Of a DNA stretch of 64,000 nucleotides, positions 46,585 to 57,809 are shown piece after piece. Positions within the stretch are counted from its first letter, which is position 1. Every line of letters starts with the position of its first letter. This DNA comes from Mangifera indica. Lineage: Eukaryota > Streptophyta > Magnoliopsida > Sapindales > Anacardiaceae. The position numbers and the translations under genes were made by a program. The stretch is taken from assembly GCF_011075055.1 (NCBI RefSeq), contig NC_058153.1:9858001-9922000 (forward strand), written 5' to 3'. Under the pieces are notes generated by a model. That model had not been told where the DNA came from and did no database searches. It was given only the letters and a program-made list of their open reading frames with translations.

Positions 46585-46947
46585 AGTGTTCAAAACAGAT
46601 TAACTAAACCAGTTTGCTAATTTTTTTAATCAAACCAAATTTTTTATTTGGAAAAAATCATAAATTGAAACTAAACTAATTTAAAAATTAATTAATTTTA
46701 AATAAAATCAAAATTGCGGTTAACCATTTTTTAACTGAATTCAAAAAAAGTTTCTATTTTATTGTATTTTTCATTTTTTTAAGTATGTTCAATATTTTAT
46801 TTATTTTTATTCAAATTTTTAAAAAGCGGTTCAGTTTGATTAACTAATTTTGAAAAATAAACAAACCAATAACTAAATTGAAATACAAGTTTTTTAATTA
46901 ATTTATTTTTCAATTTTGTTTGATTATTAGATAATTTTGAACACTTA
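46585..46947. repeat. hAT-like MITE (GTGTTCAAAA ends)
   Basis: Starts AGTGTTCAAAACAGATTAAC and ends AATTTTGAACACTT, an inverted pair. Inside, AAACC/GGTT words (TAACTAAACC, GCGGTTCAGTTTG) recur in both directions, as in plant MITEs beginning GTGTTCAAAACCGG. Target duplication unclear. Confidence 0.5.
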
Positions 46948-47045
46948 TAACTTTTATATGAATTGATTAAAGTACAAACTTCGTAATGAGTTTATAAACT
47001 TATACAAATCAACATAGTATTTGACAAAAATGTGTAAGTTAAGAA

Positions 47046-47230
47046 GCTAATGGTAGTACGTAAATCCTTACCCTTATGGTTGTCATAAATGCATGAATTC
47101 GCACACTTTGAAACATTTTCAACATAAATGCATGAATGGTAGTATGTAAATCCTTGCCTCTCATGGTTGTCATAAATACTATTTGACATGGCACAAAACA
47201 GGTAAGGATTTGACAAAAAGTCATAAATGC
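47046..47230. repeat. Short direct repeats (AATGGTAGTATGTAAATCCTT)
   Basis: The phrase TGGTAGTA-GTAAATCCTT, followed by a TTATGGTTGTCATAAAT-like phrase, occurs at 47049 and 47136, with CATAAATGCATGAATTC between and after. A third copy is at about 48262. Function unknown. Confidence 0.75.
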
Positions 47231-47264
47231 ATGAATTCAGGCATGCATGGTGGTTCAACCTATA

Positions 47265-47760
47265 AGTCCAAAACTTACCAAATATAGCTACGCCTATTGG
47301 AGAGTTCAGGTATTATTCCTCGTTGGCTATGAATTACAAGACCATCTTACTGGTTTTGTGCCATGTCAGCACCTTTTATTGTGGTTAAAGATGACTTGGG
47401 AACAAATTTGGTTAAATAGACAAAACCTAATCGAATTAGTAGAGATACGAGAGCCCATCAATGAGTTGGTTGCTTGTGTTGATATTTGAATCCATGTTTA
47501 GTTATGTTTCAACGTGTACTGCTACTTTTGAAATTTGGAGTATTCTAGAAGCGAATCTTAGTCTATATACATGTAACTGTCGGATTGTAAATTTAATACA
47601 AATTTGTTCACCACCAACATGACAAAAAGTTTATGGGGTCACACATAGTAGGGAGAGATTACAATTTTGGAGGTCTTGGGTTATATAGGGTAAATCAAAT
47701 CCAGTATCCAGATTACTTGTCTCGAGTTCCACACGAAAATTTGATTTAACTATGACAATG
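47265..47760 (+). pseudogene. Possible Copia Gag remnant
   Basis: The + strand reads YAYWRVQVLFLVGYELQDHL TG at 47300-47360, then WLKMTWEQIWLNRQN after 47385. This order (a YxxWxxxVxxLIxGYxLxxHLTG box, then a W..D..LxxWI stretch) is that of Copia Gag N termini. Further on, stops prevail, and no LTRs were found around it. Confidence 0.45.
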
Positions 47761-49189
47761 TCTACTTGAAGGGTCAAAATGTAATAACCAAAAAATAGAT
47801 AGACTGGAATAAAATTATGAAAAGTTAACTTTATCCAAAATAGATAAAAATATGTTAAAAATTGTATAAGTGTTGGATAAGTGTCATGTTAAATGAATAA
47901 TGGGTGGCATATGAACAACTATTCTTTATCCCTAGTTGACTTTATTTAATTATCTTATTGTATATCCGAAAATTCATATAATCACCGATTTCAAGCAATA
48001 TGATAAGGTTTGTATGAATGGTTATCCATGGTATTGAACAATCATTCTATATAAACCAACGAATTTTTAACATTTATGATTTTTTTTCAAATTTACTAGA
48101 CATCTTTTTTCATCTCATTTCCTAAGGATATTCTAGCAAATCTTAGGGCCTCTCTATAGCGTCCATTACTATTGCCTTGTGTGTGGATACGGTGTCGACC
48201 TCGTCTTAGATGGGGAGCGATTTGCATATCTTCAAGGTCCATAAAGTTGAAGGAGCTGCCAATGATAGTATGTAAATCCTTACCCCTTATGGTTATATTC
48301 TTAGATGTTTAACATGCTTGTTTGATAACGTATTACAAATGGATTTTGTAAAGAGTTTATAGCTATTTTTGTAAGATTTGATTTATATTTAAATTTTTGA
48401 ATATTGATTTCGCTGTCCATTCTCTGTTTTTAAAGCCATAAACCACTAACAGTCAGGTAGATTACCCTGATATCTAGGATGAGAGACTACACAATTAAAA
48501 AAAAAAACCAACCTGACCAGAGAAAAGAAAATAATAAGATTTGCTATTCTCATTAACATAAACCAATTAGGGTTTATAAAAATTATCTTTACAAATGAAA
48601 TTGTCAAGTTGGCAATCCGTGTAACAAAGTATTACAATGGTTGATTGAAAATGAAGAAAACCCAAATCATATCTTTTTACACTGTTCGATTGATTTACAA
48701 ATCCAAAAATTTACAATAGTTTTAGAGAGAGAGAGGAGATGAAGAAGAAGAGAAGAGAGAACGTGAGATATTTTCTTCAATCGACTGAATACGCCGCATT
48801 TTGCTACTAATTCTTTTTAACAAAACACACCGTATTGACTTCAGTGTAACACTTGGCAACAATACAATATAGATTAATTTTGATCTTCAGCCACACAAGA
48901 ATTAAGTAAATGGATTTCTCAAGGTCTCCCATTTGGACCAAGATGTTCATCATGCTGATTTTTATGTACCATTTAAGTCATCGAAATTAATATAGGCTTT
49001 AATGGGATTTATTATGAAGCATTAGATAGAGCCTTTCAACATTATGCTGACGAGACTTGTAGCAGTCCAATGTTACATTGTTGTTAACTAGAGGGACAAA
49101 TTAAAATTAGATGATTACTCTTTTAAGTAACAAATTAAAGTACTTTATGAATAAACAAAAGCTTCTGAGCACAATGATTATTAATTAAT

Positions 49190-50120
49190 GGCCAAAAGAC
49201 TTATTCCCATCTAAACATTCAGTCTATTTCTAAACTTTCATAATTAAGTTTTAAAAACTTAAATATCTATTCATCATTTAACTTTTATTAAATTTTCTCT
49301 TTAATATAAAAGATAAAAATATTATTTAATAATTTTATTTATTTACAAAATAAAAATGTATCCCTTTTTCTCGCTTTAATTTTAAAAATTAACAATTTTT
49401 TATTTGTCGTAGTTTTAAAAAGTTACTTTCTCCTCTCCCCTCAATCAAGAGTTTCCATATTTTATGAGTAACAATAACCTTTCTCAAAATTTAAAACATT
49501 GTGGTTATACTCCCACAAAATACATTTTCTGTTTTTGATAATCGTTCTTGCCAACGATTCACTTTGGAGCGTTGACAACCACACCACTAACACTCTCTAC
49601 CTCCAAGGTGGTTTTCCAACACAAAACCCATCCAAAATCTAATCAAAATCAACATAGATCTACCCAACGGATTGCACAGATTTGTGCAACAATTGATGCA
49701 CAGATTTATCACATAAATCTGTGTGATGGATTTGTGCCAATTTCGACCGACGTTTTTGGATGGTTACTGTGGGATGGTGGAGTTGACAATACACCTAAGT
49801 GAATCACTAAGAAAAATTATCATTAGAAAAAAAGAATACATTTTATGAGAGTGTAAGTGCAATATTTTGAATTTTGATAGGCCTATTTAACCCTAAAATA
49901 TGGAAACTTTAGATGGTTGGGTGAAAAATTAACTTTTTAAAATTAAGTTAGGAGAAAATTTGTTAGTTTTTAAAATTAAAATGAAAAAAGGGAATAATTT
50001 TTTATTTTTTACAAAATAAAATAACTAAATGATATTTTACCTTTTATGCTAACAATAAAATGATCATTATTTTTTTTTTTTGTTTTATTGACTTTTTTTC
50101 TTTAAATTTTAGTCCTCGTA
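49190..50120. repeat. Foldback MITE-like element
   Basis: Left arm 49290-49480 (AAATGTATCCCTTTTTCTCG, AATTTTAAAAATTAACAA, GAGTTTCCATATTTTATG) pairs with right arm 49885-50080 (AATATGGAAACTTTAGATGG, TTAGTTTTTAAAATTAAAAT, GAAAAAAGGGAATAATTTTT). The centre has CACAGATTTGTGCAACA and CACAGATTTATCACATAAAT, small repeats of CACAGATTT. No protein. The outer ends are uncertain. Confidence 0.6.
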
Positions 50121-50439
50121 AAAGGATTAATGAACCTGCATACCTTAATTATAATGAAAGTAGTAATTTTATTAAATTTTGGTTTAAAGTGAACTGAGAT
50201 AATCTCAGGAGAACGAAAATAAATGAAATTTTATTTACAATAATAGTTTTTTGTATAAATGGATAGATATTAATAAATACAAATAAATTGACATATAGAT
50301 TTTGACTATTAAAGGTTAATTTATAATTAAATTATTCAATTATATATTAACAATTTAATTTATTTATACTTGTTATTAGTCATTAATTGTGTATTTAATA
50401 GTACTCTTTTATCTAACATACACAATTATAGTTATAGAA

Positions 50440-50565
50440 TTTAATAAAATTATATGTATTTACTATACAAATAATTATACAGATGAAGTATTATTATATA
50501 ATTAAGTAATTTCAAATTAAAAATATATTAAAAAGTATAGAATTTAATATTGTTTAATATAATTT
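50440..50565. repeat. MITE, ATAAAACTATGTGTA family (diverged)
   Basis: TTAATAAAATTATATGTATT start, TATAATTAAGTAATTTCAAA core. Low confidence because of AT content. Confidence 0.3.
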
Positions 50566-50827
50566 ATTAAACTAAAGGATAATTAATTCTCCATAAATAC
50601 CTACTTAACGCACAAAGGAAGGTAATTGTATGCCGTATTAAGAGGAGAAGAATCTAAAAGGGCTATGAAAGAAGTAAAGAATAGAGCATCTATGAGATTT
50701 AATTAAATTATTTTTCTTGCTTTTGATAAACTCGAAGGAATTAAAGACGGTTGAAAGTAGAGGAAAAGAAAGAAGAGAGTTGAAGCAAGCACTTGGCAAA
50801 CGTTACTTGACATGATAATTAAAAAAA

Positions 50828-51637
50828 GAGTAAGTTATCTTTTCCCACCCAAGGTTTGACTCTAAATCAGTTTTCTACTTCTAGTTGATATAAATAATAC
50901 TTTTCACCTAAAATTAAACCTTGTTGATGAAACAATAATATTAAAAATAAAATTACTATTTTATCTTTCTATTTTTTTTTTTAAATTATCATGTAACTAT
51001 AAATTAACAAAAATTAAAAATAACCTTGTAAATATCCAAATTATATGACAAGTCCTTTATTTTTATTTTCTTTTTTTCCTCCCATTTTTTCCCCTCTTTA
51101 TATAAATGAGAGTGTCTTTATCATAAAATCATATATTAGGGATAAATTATAATTTTTGAAAACATTTGAGGTCTTTTTGAAAAATTTTAATGGGTTATTA
51201 GAAATTTAGAAAAAGTTTTGGGGTCTTTTTAAAAATTTTAAAGCATCAATCTACCCTAAATAGTTTCAAAAATGATAGTTACACCTCAAAATATTGGACA
51301 TAATGCAACATAATATAAGTATAAATGTCATATTACATTATTTAGGGGATATAGTAGTTTCAAATTATATGGAGGTTTAAAAAAATTTCAAACATTAATT
51401 TGTGAGTTTTTAAATCTTTTTAAAGGTTAAATTCTCATGTTTAAAATGTTTGGGTATGCTAGAAACTGTTTTTTTACCTCTCAAAATTAATGGATGGTAA
51501 TTAAAATTATTATTTTGCCCTTATGCTATAAATTTTTTAATTAAGTTTGATTTTAGGTAGAAAAATTTCATTTAACCCAATTAGGGATAAAAAAGCGTTT
51601 TTCGGTCAAACTTTGGGTGGGAATATGCCATTTACTG
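50828..51637. mobile_element. MULE-type MITE inside GDU block 2
   Basis: About 810 bp with inverted ends. The left TAAGTTATCTTTTCCCACCC and the reverse right CAGTAAATGGCATATTCCCA share TTCCCACCCAA-GTTTGAC, and later ACCTAAAAT-AAAC. Copy 1 of the GDU block runs from CATGATAA to CCACTGAACTC without it, an empty-site comparison that supports insertion. The ends resemble those of the element at 28450 (..CCCACCCAAG..). No clean 9-bp duplication could be read. Confidence 0.7.
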
Positions 51638-52303
51638 AATAAAAACTATGGGCTCTTTGCATCCACTGAACTCATACAGAGTTCTCTGTTTTGAGCTATT
51701 TTGTAAATGGTAATTTTCAGAAGCTTTTACTAATCTGTGCTTAGAAATTGCAACCCACTGACAGTCTCTTTTCGCCGCATCTTCATTGCCTTGGCTCCTC
51801 ACTGTTTAAATTGCCTTGAAAAACTGTTGACATTTTTCATGGGAATAGTGTTGAACAAGAACGTATTGAATAATTAAGCAATGTTTCACCTGGTATCCAA
51901 AATCGCGCAGCTCATCAGTTAATGATAAATAAACAATAAACACTGTAATCTGAACCTCCAAGCTTTGCGGTTAAACATCCAACAGAGAATACCATGAAAA
52001 GCAGCTACACAAAGTTGAAGAAAGTGCAAGTTAATTTCTGACTCTCTGTCTCATCAATGTTTTTTCAGGTTTTATATATATATATATACATATATATATT
52101 TAATTAAATAATTTCTAGTTTCTGTTTGCCAAAACCGGCAGCTTTTACAGAAACTTCAATTTGTGTGAAGATTTTGGTAATTATAATTAATCTTCCATTT
52201 GAATCTCGAAAAAAATTTACATTTCCCGAACGAAAAAAGCAAGCAAAGATGTACAACAAGAGGCCATATACAAATCAAAAAAATAAAGGGAAGAAATTTA
52301 TTA

Positions 52304-52792
52304 TTAATGGTTCGGATGTGAGGTCTCAAGTAAATTGATGTTCTCTCTTTGTACCTGATCACCACCACTTCCACTCTGCAGCTTCACTTCTTCCTCCTCC
52401 TCCAGTTTTTCATTCTTTTCACTACTGCAACAACACGTTTTGTCACTTTCAACACCGAAAGAAGACGATCGACTGGGCATTGGCATGGCTAAGAACGTTG
52501 GTCTCATTTCTCCGGCCATAATTACCAAAATCTTCTCTTCAACAGGCTGAGGAGGCTTCTTAATTTCACCATCATTTTTCCCCTCTCCGGCCTCCAAATC
52601 AAGCTCTCCGTTCCCCTCTAAATACCCTGAGAGCTTCGAGTAGGAGCATGCGAGAACCAAGAGAGCGAAAGCAATCAAACCCAGCATGGCGGCCAAGCCA
52701 CCGAACAAATACGGCACTGGAGAGTGCCACGGCGAGTGTGGCAACGAGGCATTTTGTTGTGCAACGTGGGTGGGTTGCCTGGGAGTTTCCAT
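52304..52792 (-). CDS. GDU: GLUTAMINE DUMPER family protein, copy 2
   Basis: Single-exon gene of 162 residues, paralogue of the copy at 45811-46293 with the same layout: METP start, WHSPVPYLFGGLAAMLGLIA entering one transmembrane segment (about 28-51), a DLEAGEGKNDGE stretch, the VIMAG box at 90-94 (EEKILVIMAGEMRPTFLA), and an acidic EEEEEV tail with a CCCSS cluster. The membrane segment keeps the usual GGLAAMLGLIAFALL pattern, so this copy looks the more conservative of the two. The family's role is in amino-acid export across the plasma membrane with the E3 ligase LOG2. A TATA box lies 143-150 bases upstream of the ATG. Reading frame intact. Confidence 0.94.
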   Translation of the reverse strand: METPRQPTHVAQQNASLPHSPWHSPVPYLFGGLAAMLGLIAFALLVLACSYSKLSGYLEGNGELDLEAGEGKNDGEIKKPPQPVEEKILVIMAGEMRPTFLAMPMPSRSSSFGVESDKTCCCSSEKNEKLEEEEEVKLQSGSGGDQVQRENINLLETSHPNH

Positions 52793-52934
52793 GTTTAATT
52801 TTTTTCGGAGATTTATGAGAGAATTAATGAAGAGAAAAATATTATTGCTTGTTTACAGAAGAGAGATGATGAAGAGAGTAGAGGAATTGTGTTACACTGT
52901 AAATGATGAGAGAAGAGAGACGAGGTTAAAGTGT

Positions 52935-52942
52935 TATTTATA
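52935..52942 (-). promoter_or_regulatory. TATA box of GDU copy 2
   Basis: The minus strand reads GTCTATAAATAACAC, a canonical TATAAATA at 143-150 bases before the ATG, leaving room for a 5' UTR of about 115 bases that is rich in CTCTTC, as is common in plant leaders. Confidence 0.6.
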
Positions 52943-53399
52943 GACAAGTCAAGTGAATCTCACCCGTAATTTACTTGTGTCATGAATTTACCTGGTTTTT
53001 TCTTCAAAAAATAATATATAATATATATATATATATATCTCTATTTTGTGCTTTCATTCAAATTATACAACTGCCTTTAACAGTAAATATATACAATAAA
53101 TTATTAATATATCTTTATTAATTTAAAAATTTATTATTTAGAGTTCTACAAATATTGAAAATTTAATAAATTTTAAAATATTATGTTTAGATTGAATCTT
53201 TCATGGTGTAATTATTATTTTTTAAACAATTAAGAGATATTGAAATTTTTAAAATTTTAAAAACACCTTTACACTTTTATTGAATTTTTAAAAACTTCCT
53301 AAAAGTTTTGATAATATTAAATATTTTTAAAAATTATAATTTGTCCCAAACTTTTGAAAAAGAAAAATAGAACAAAGGGAAAATAAACATACAAAAAAG

Positions 53400-53556
53400 A
53401 AAATAGAAAATATACACAAAATGAGCTTATTATTTTTTCAGTTAACTAAATTCACTAACAAGAGTAGATGATGAGTAGAAATTTGATATTTGAAAACTTA
53501 AAGAATCAAAATTTGTTATTTCACTAAACCTTGGGTGAGAAATAGTGTTTTGGCCT
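53400..53556. repeat. Truncated MULE-MITE end
   Basis: AACCTTGGGTGAGAAATAGT, then GTTTTGGCCTG, matches the right end of the element at 28450-29371 (AACTTGGGTGGGAAATAGTG, GTTTGCCTG). The opposite end was not found. Confidence 0.45.
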
Positions 53557-54691
53557 GTTATATGTGAAACAAACATATTTACAAATAAAAACTGAGGCAA
53601 AAATTCAAGACAAAATTTCATCATATATTTCATCCGAATTTTTTAATATATGTAGTTCGTAAACAGTTTATAAACTTATGCAAATCAACAAAGTATTATG
53701 TATTGAACAATTTAAGTAGAATTCAATACGTAATTTTCACATACACACACACACATTATTTAATTAAAATATACGAAGAGCACAGTAAAATGCACTTAAT
53801 TAATATAAGATTAAGGATTTGGAATGGTTAAATGGCACGTAGATTAGAGATATATGAGTATTATTGGAAGGAATAATAATAGCAATAAATGAAGACGACA
53901 TTAAGAATAAAGAATAGAAAGGCAAAATAAAGCTTCTTTAGTTCCATCAAGAGGAGATCAATAATGGCTATGTGTTGTATGATTATATGTCCCTAATAAG
54001 GTTTCATTTTCTCTCAAATAATCCAAATTACATAGGCCCCAAACAACTGTACTGCACTTGTGATCGAACAAAGAAATAGATTAGATATCAATCATGCATA
54101 TAATTTTAATGATATTAACTTGTTAATAATTCTTGCAGGTTTGTTGCTAAAATAAATATTCATTAATAAACAAATAATTAATTACGATGGTAGAATAAAA
54201 TAGGTACTAAAATTGCATATTATGTATTTGGTCTTGACATGAATATATTGCAACTGACGAGTTCTCTAATTTCTATAAATGGAAACGGTTTCAAAACAGC
54301 TCTTGAAAACCTAAAACGATTGGCACGTCGTAATAGGAAAAAAAGCATGAAGAAGGGTTTTGTAAACATGTGAGAAAAACGAGCTGCATGTTGGGTTCTT
54401 GATATACACGAGTTTTTATCTGATTAATGCTTGCTAGTTAATGTGATTGAGATTAAAACGTGAATGACTGCCTTGTTTGATACACATCCTAGTTGTAATA
54501 ACAATATCATAAATTCTCAAATGGAAACTGTTTTCGTCTTTAATAAATTGGGATTTCTATTTACTGCTGTCAGTAAGCCTTAATGACATATATTCATACT
54601 TTTTAACGCAAGAAATATTTAGATTGGTGTGATTTAGGTTAAAATGTGGATGACTGTCATTGAAACATGTGCATATTCTTTAAAGTGAAAA

Positions 54692-54960
54692 TTAGGGTTA
54701 GATTTGATTCAAATTAGTAAGTTCAAATTAGAGTTTAGTTTGAACAAGCTAAGTTTAAACCCAATATTTAATTAGATTCATTTTTATGAATAAATCAATT
54801 TTAAATCAACTAAAAATTAAAATTCGAACATGTTTGAATTAAATTAATAATTAAAATATTTTTTAGTTAAATTTGAAGTTAAATTTTATATGAATTTGTT
54901 ATTATGGTTGGATAGTGTTAGCAAAAGTTTGTATGAATTTGAAACAAACCTTGACCAATA
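54692..54960 (+). repeat. MITE-like relic with TTAGGGTTAGAT terminus
   Basis: Starts TTAGGGTTAGATTTGATTC and carries repeated TTCAAATTAG/AGTTTGAAC words, like the relic at 400-655. Right end unclear. Confidence 0.4.
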
Positions 54961-55738
54961 ATAATTTTCAATTATAAATACTTGAAAATGGGGAAGATAA
55001 TAATCATATTATAGATATTAATAAAATTATATATATACATTTTTATATACACAAATGAGTATATATATGCTATATCACTATTGGATACGGGTCTACCCAT
55101 GATGGGTCAATCCAATCCGGTTTTCTTAACTGTCAGAGGGCAGTTATTGATGATTAATGATTGGCAGTTGGACTCTTATTTAAAGTCTTAACTACCTTCC
55201 CAAAATAAGTTACGTCATTTTTGTAAAGAGAATAATTTTCCACCCAACACACAGAAACTAATGCACAGATCTTGTCTCTCAAAATGAAAATCAGTACGTA
55301 CGCAAATGATGTCGTGAAAATATACTAACGTCAATATCTTACGTCATATTCGAAGAAGCTTCATCAAAAATTAATCTGGATACACAGATTTCTTATTTAC
55401 AGAATTTACAGAATTCAATCCTGACATGTTTGATTATTCTCAACAATCCCCATGTGATTAAGTGATGATAAGATGAATTTGAATTAAAAATAAATAATAC
55501 TCAATCATATGAGACACATTATCAATTTATCTATTTATATACCTAAAAGTGTACACACATAATAACATACTATAGAGATTTATGCAATTTGGTCAGTGGT
55601 TGAAATAGAAAAATGAAAATATTTATTTATTTATTTATTATCATAAAACACGATACTATTGGATAAAGGATAAGGAAATGACTCAAATTAATTCATAACA
55701 AATGTTATGTGTATTCATATTTGAGTAAACAATTAAAA

Positions 55739-55885
55739 ACTTAGATAATGTATCATTATATAAATAAGTATTTTTTATCTTAATTTATAATCACTTAATT
55801 ATATAATAATATATTATTTAAATATTTAATTAAACATTTAATTAAATATTTAAATTTAAATACACATAATTTATGGGGTTATTTA
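55739..55885. repeat. MITE, ATAAAACTATGTGTA family (diverged)
   Basis: TAAATAAGTATTTTTTATC, TTAATTTATAATCACTTAA core and an ATACACATAATTTATG end. Related to the units at 3475 and 12728. Confidence 0.35.
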
Positions 55886-57809
55886 ATCCTCCAATTTTCA
55901 ATCAAGCAGATAGTAAAGTTTTAACGACTAGAAGATAAGGCGGGGTCCCAATTAATTGAGTCATCTTCACAAAAGGAGTAGTGGGTTCTATTTCTATTTG
56001 TTTCACCCTCTTCCACCACCAAACGTACACGCCAAGGACAAACAACTCTAAAATTTTTAATTAATTTATATCATAACCATGCCCATAAGTCCAAATATTC
56101 ATTATTATATAATTTAGTGAAATGTTGTTCATGTCTCCACTGAGATTAAATATTTCAATTATTCGAGCAAATTTGTAACAAACATATCCTAACCAAATCC
56201 CACTTTGGATTAGTTTATTATTATGATAATATTATGTTAACTGCACGTCTCTGTCTTTAACCTGGTAGGCTAATTCTTCTTTTCATGAGCTGTTCGGAGA
56301 TCGGATGCCTTTTAAATGGCAAATTTGGCAGAAATTTACTTGATAATAAGATAACAATTGAGTTGTTGCTTGCTGATGCTAGAAGAATTTTCTTTCTTTA
56401 ATTATTTCTTTATTCTTTTAATTTCCTAATTCATAACTTGCTTAATTTGATCTAATGGAAATTACCTGTTTAAATACCCAGTGAATCTTAACCCTACATT
56501 TGGACGTATAATAACTAATACAAATAAGGAAAAAAAATAAGTTGTCCACTATTTTTAGAGGATTAACTTAGTCTAAATATTATCATATAATATAATTGTG
56601 TGTACACATTTATATATAGACATATAAAATGAATTAAAATCTCATATCATTGTCAATTTTATATCATTATTGTTGTTAAGATAAAAAAATAAAAAATAAA
56701 ATATTGATGAAATAAAAGAATTGTACGTAGTAAATGAGAGATTTAAGTGTATAGATTTCTTGTGTAAAACATAATTGAAGTTCAATCCGAAAAGACATAA
56801 TTCCAAAGGTGAATGTAAAACAACACGTGACATAAAGATGTTTTGGATTCGATTTATGAAAAACTTGTAGATTCAACTCTCACATTTTAGTAATTAATTC
56901 TAATTTCTAATTAATTAGGCTAATCTCAGTGATGCCGTCATTAGCACATTAATTATCCAACTTAATATTCCATCTTTTTCTTTTTTTTATCTTGGAACTT
57001 ATCATGAGCAAAATCTTTTTCCTGTAATTGCATCCTGTAATTGGTTCTTAACATGAAGATAAGCTTCTTAATGTACCGGAATCTTTCAGCTTTACAATCG
57101 GTTAATTGGATGAGACCAACATCAATTAAATAATTAATTATCCAAATTAAACGTATTATAGTTAATTTTTCTATTATTGAAGTGGGATTTCCACCACCTT
57201 GATCTTTATTAATTTTCTGTGGGCTGCTTAATTATTTAATTAATTATTAATTAAGAAGCAGGCTTAGTGCAACCATGATTACTTTCAGGCTGATCTGAAC
57301 TATGATAATTAAACTTGTATTAATTAAAAGCGTTTAGTGGCTAGTATTTAATCGAAGAAATGAAGAATAAGGAAGATTTGAAGATAAGTGGAATGTCTAA
57401 GAGCTTAAGGGTTAGCCTTTTGCTCATTAACTAATTAATTACTCAACTTAATTATAATTTAATGAAAAGGCTATATGAACTAGAGATTAATAAAAAATCA
57501 TAGAGGGGCATCTATAGAAATAGGACGAATAAAGTTGAAATCTACAGTCACAAGTCACAAAATTATTTTATTAAGGAAAGAGTGAGAAAAGGCGAGCAAT
57601 TGTTCCCAAAGTGGATGGAAATTAATGTTACTGCCAATTAATGATGCTTAGTGTAATTGTAATGATCACTTTCTTAATTAAAATAATTAAATTTCTTCTA
57701 GATTAGTTCATTCAACTTGTGTTCAATGCACCTGAAAGCAGTTTTTGGTTAAAAATAAAGAGCAATATTGCTGCCTATGACTGGCAAATGCATGAGTCAA
57801 CTAAATAAT

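Larger units (their letters stand above)
46948..49185. other. Gene-free interval between the GDU copies, with short direct repeats
   Basis: No gene supported. Contains the repeat cluster at 47046-47230 and a further copy near 48257. The region from 47245 to 47760 has short open frames (for example 47247-47489 on +, YAYWRVQVLFLVGYELQDHL) resembling the Gag start of a Copia element (LxGxNYxxWRxxVxxLIxGYxLxxH). A truncated retroelement is possible. Confidence 0.45.
50700..52930. repeat. Duplicated GDU block, copy 2
   Basis: Second copy of the segment described at 45240. It is longer because of the MITE at 50828-51637 and about 290 extra bases at 51812-52103 that copy 1 lacks. Confidence 0.85.
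52950..57805. other. 4.9 kb gene-free interval
   Basis: No gene seen. Apart from the relics listed separately (53400, 54692, 55739) the stretch is AT-rich sequence with short shadow frames. A small (AT)n run occurs at about 53017-53038. Confidence 0.5.

Noticed and set aside
47040..47230. CRISPR-like array
   Set aside because: Two or three irregular repeats in a plant nuclear context; no regular spacing.
55240..55330. Short frame after a leader-like stretch (ATG at 55284)
   Set aside because: Only 14 codons and no downstream coding signal.
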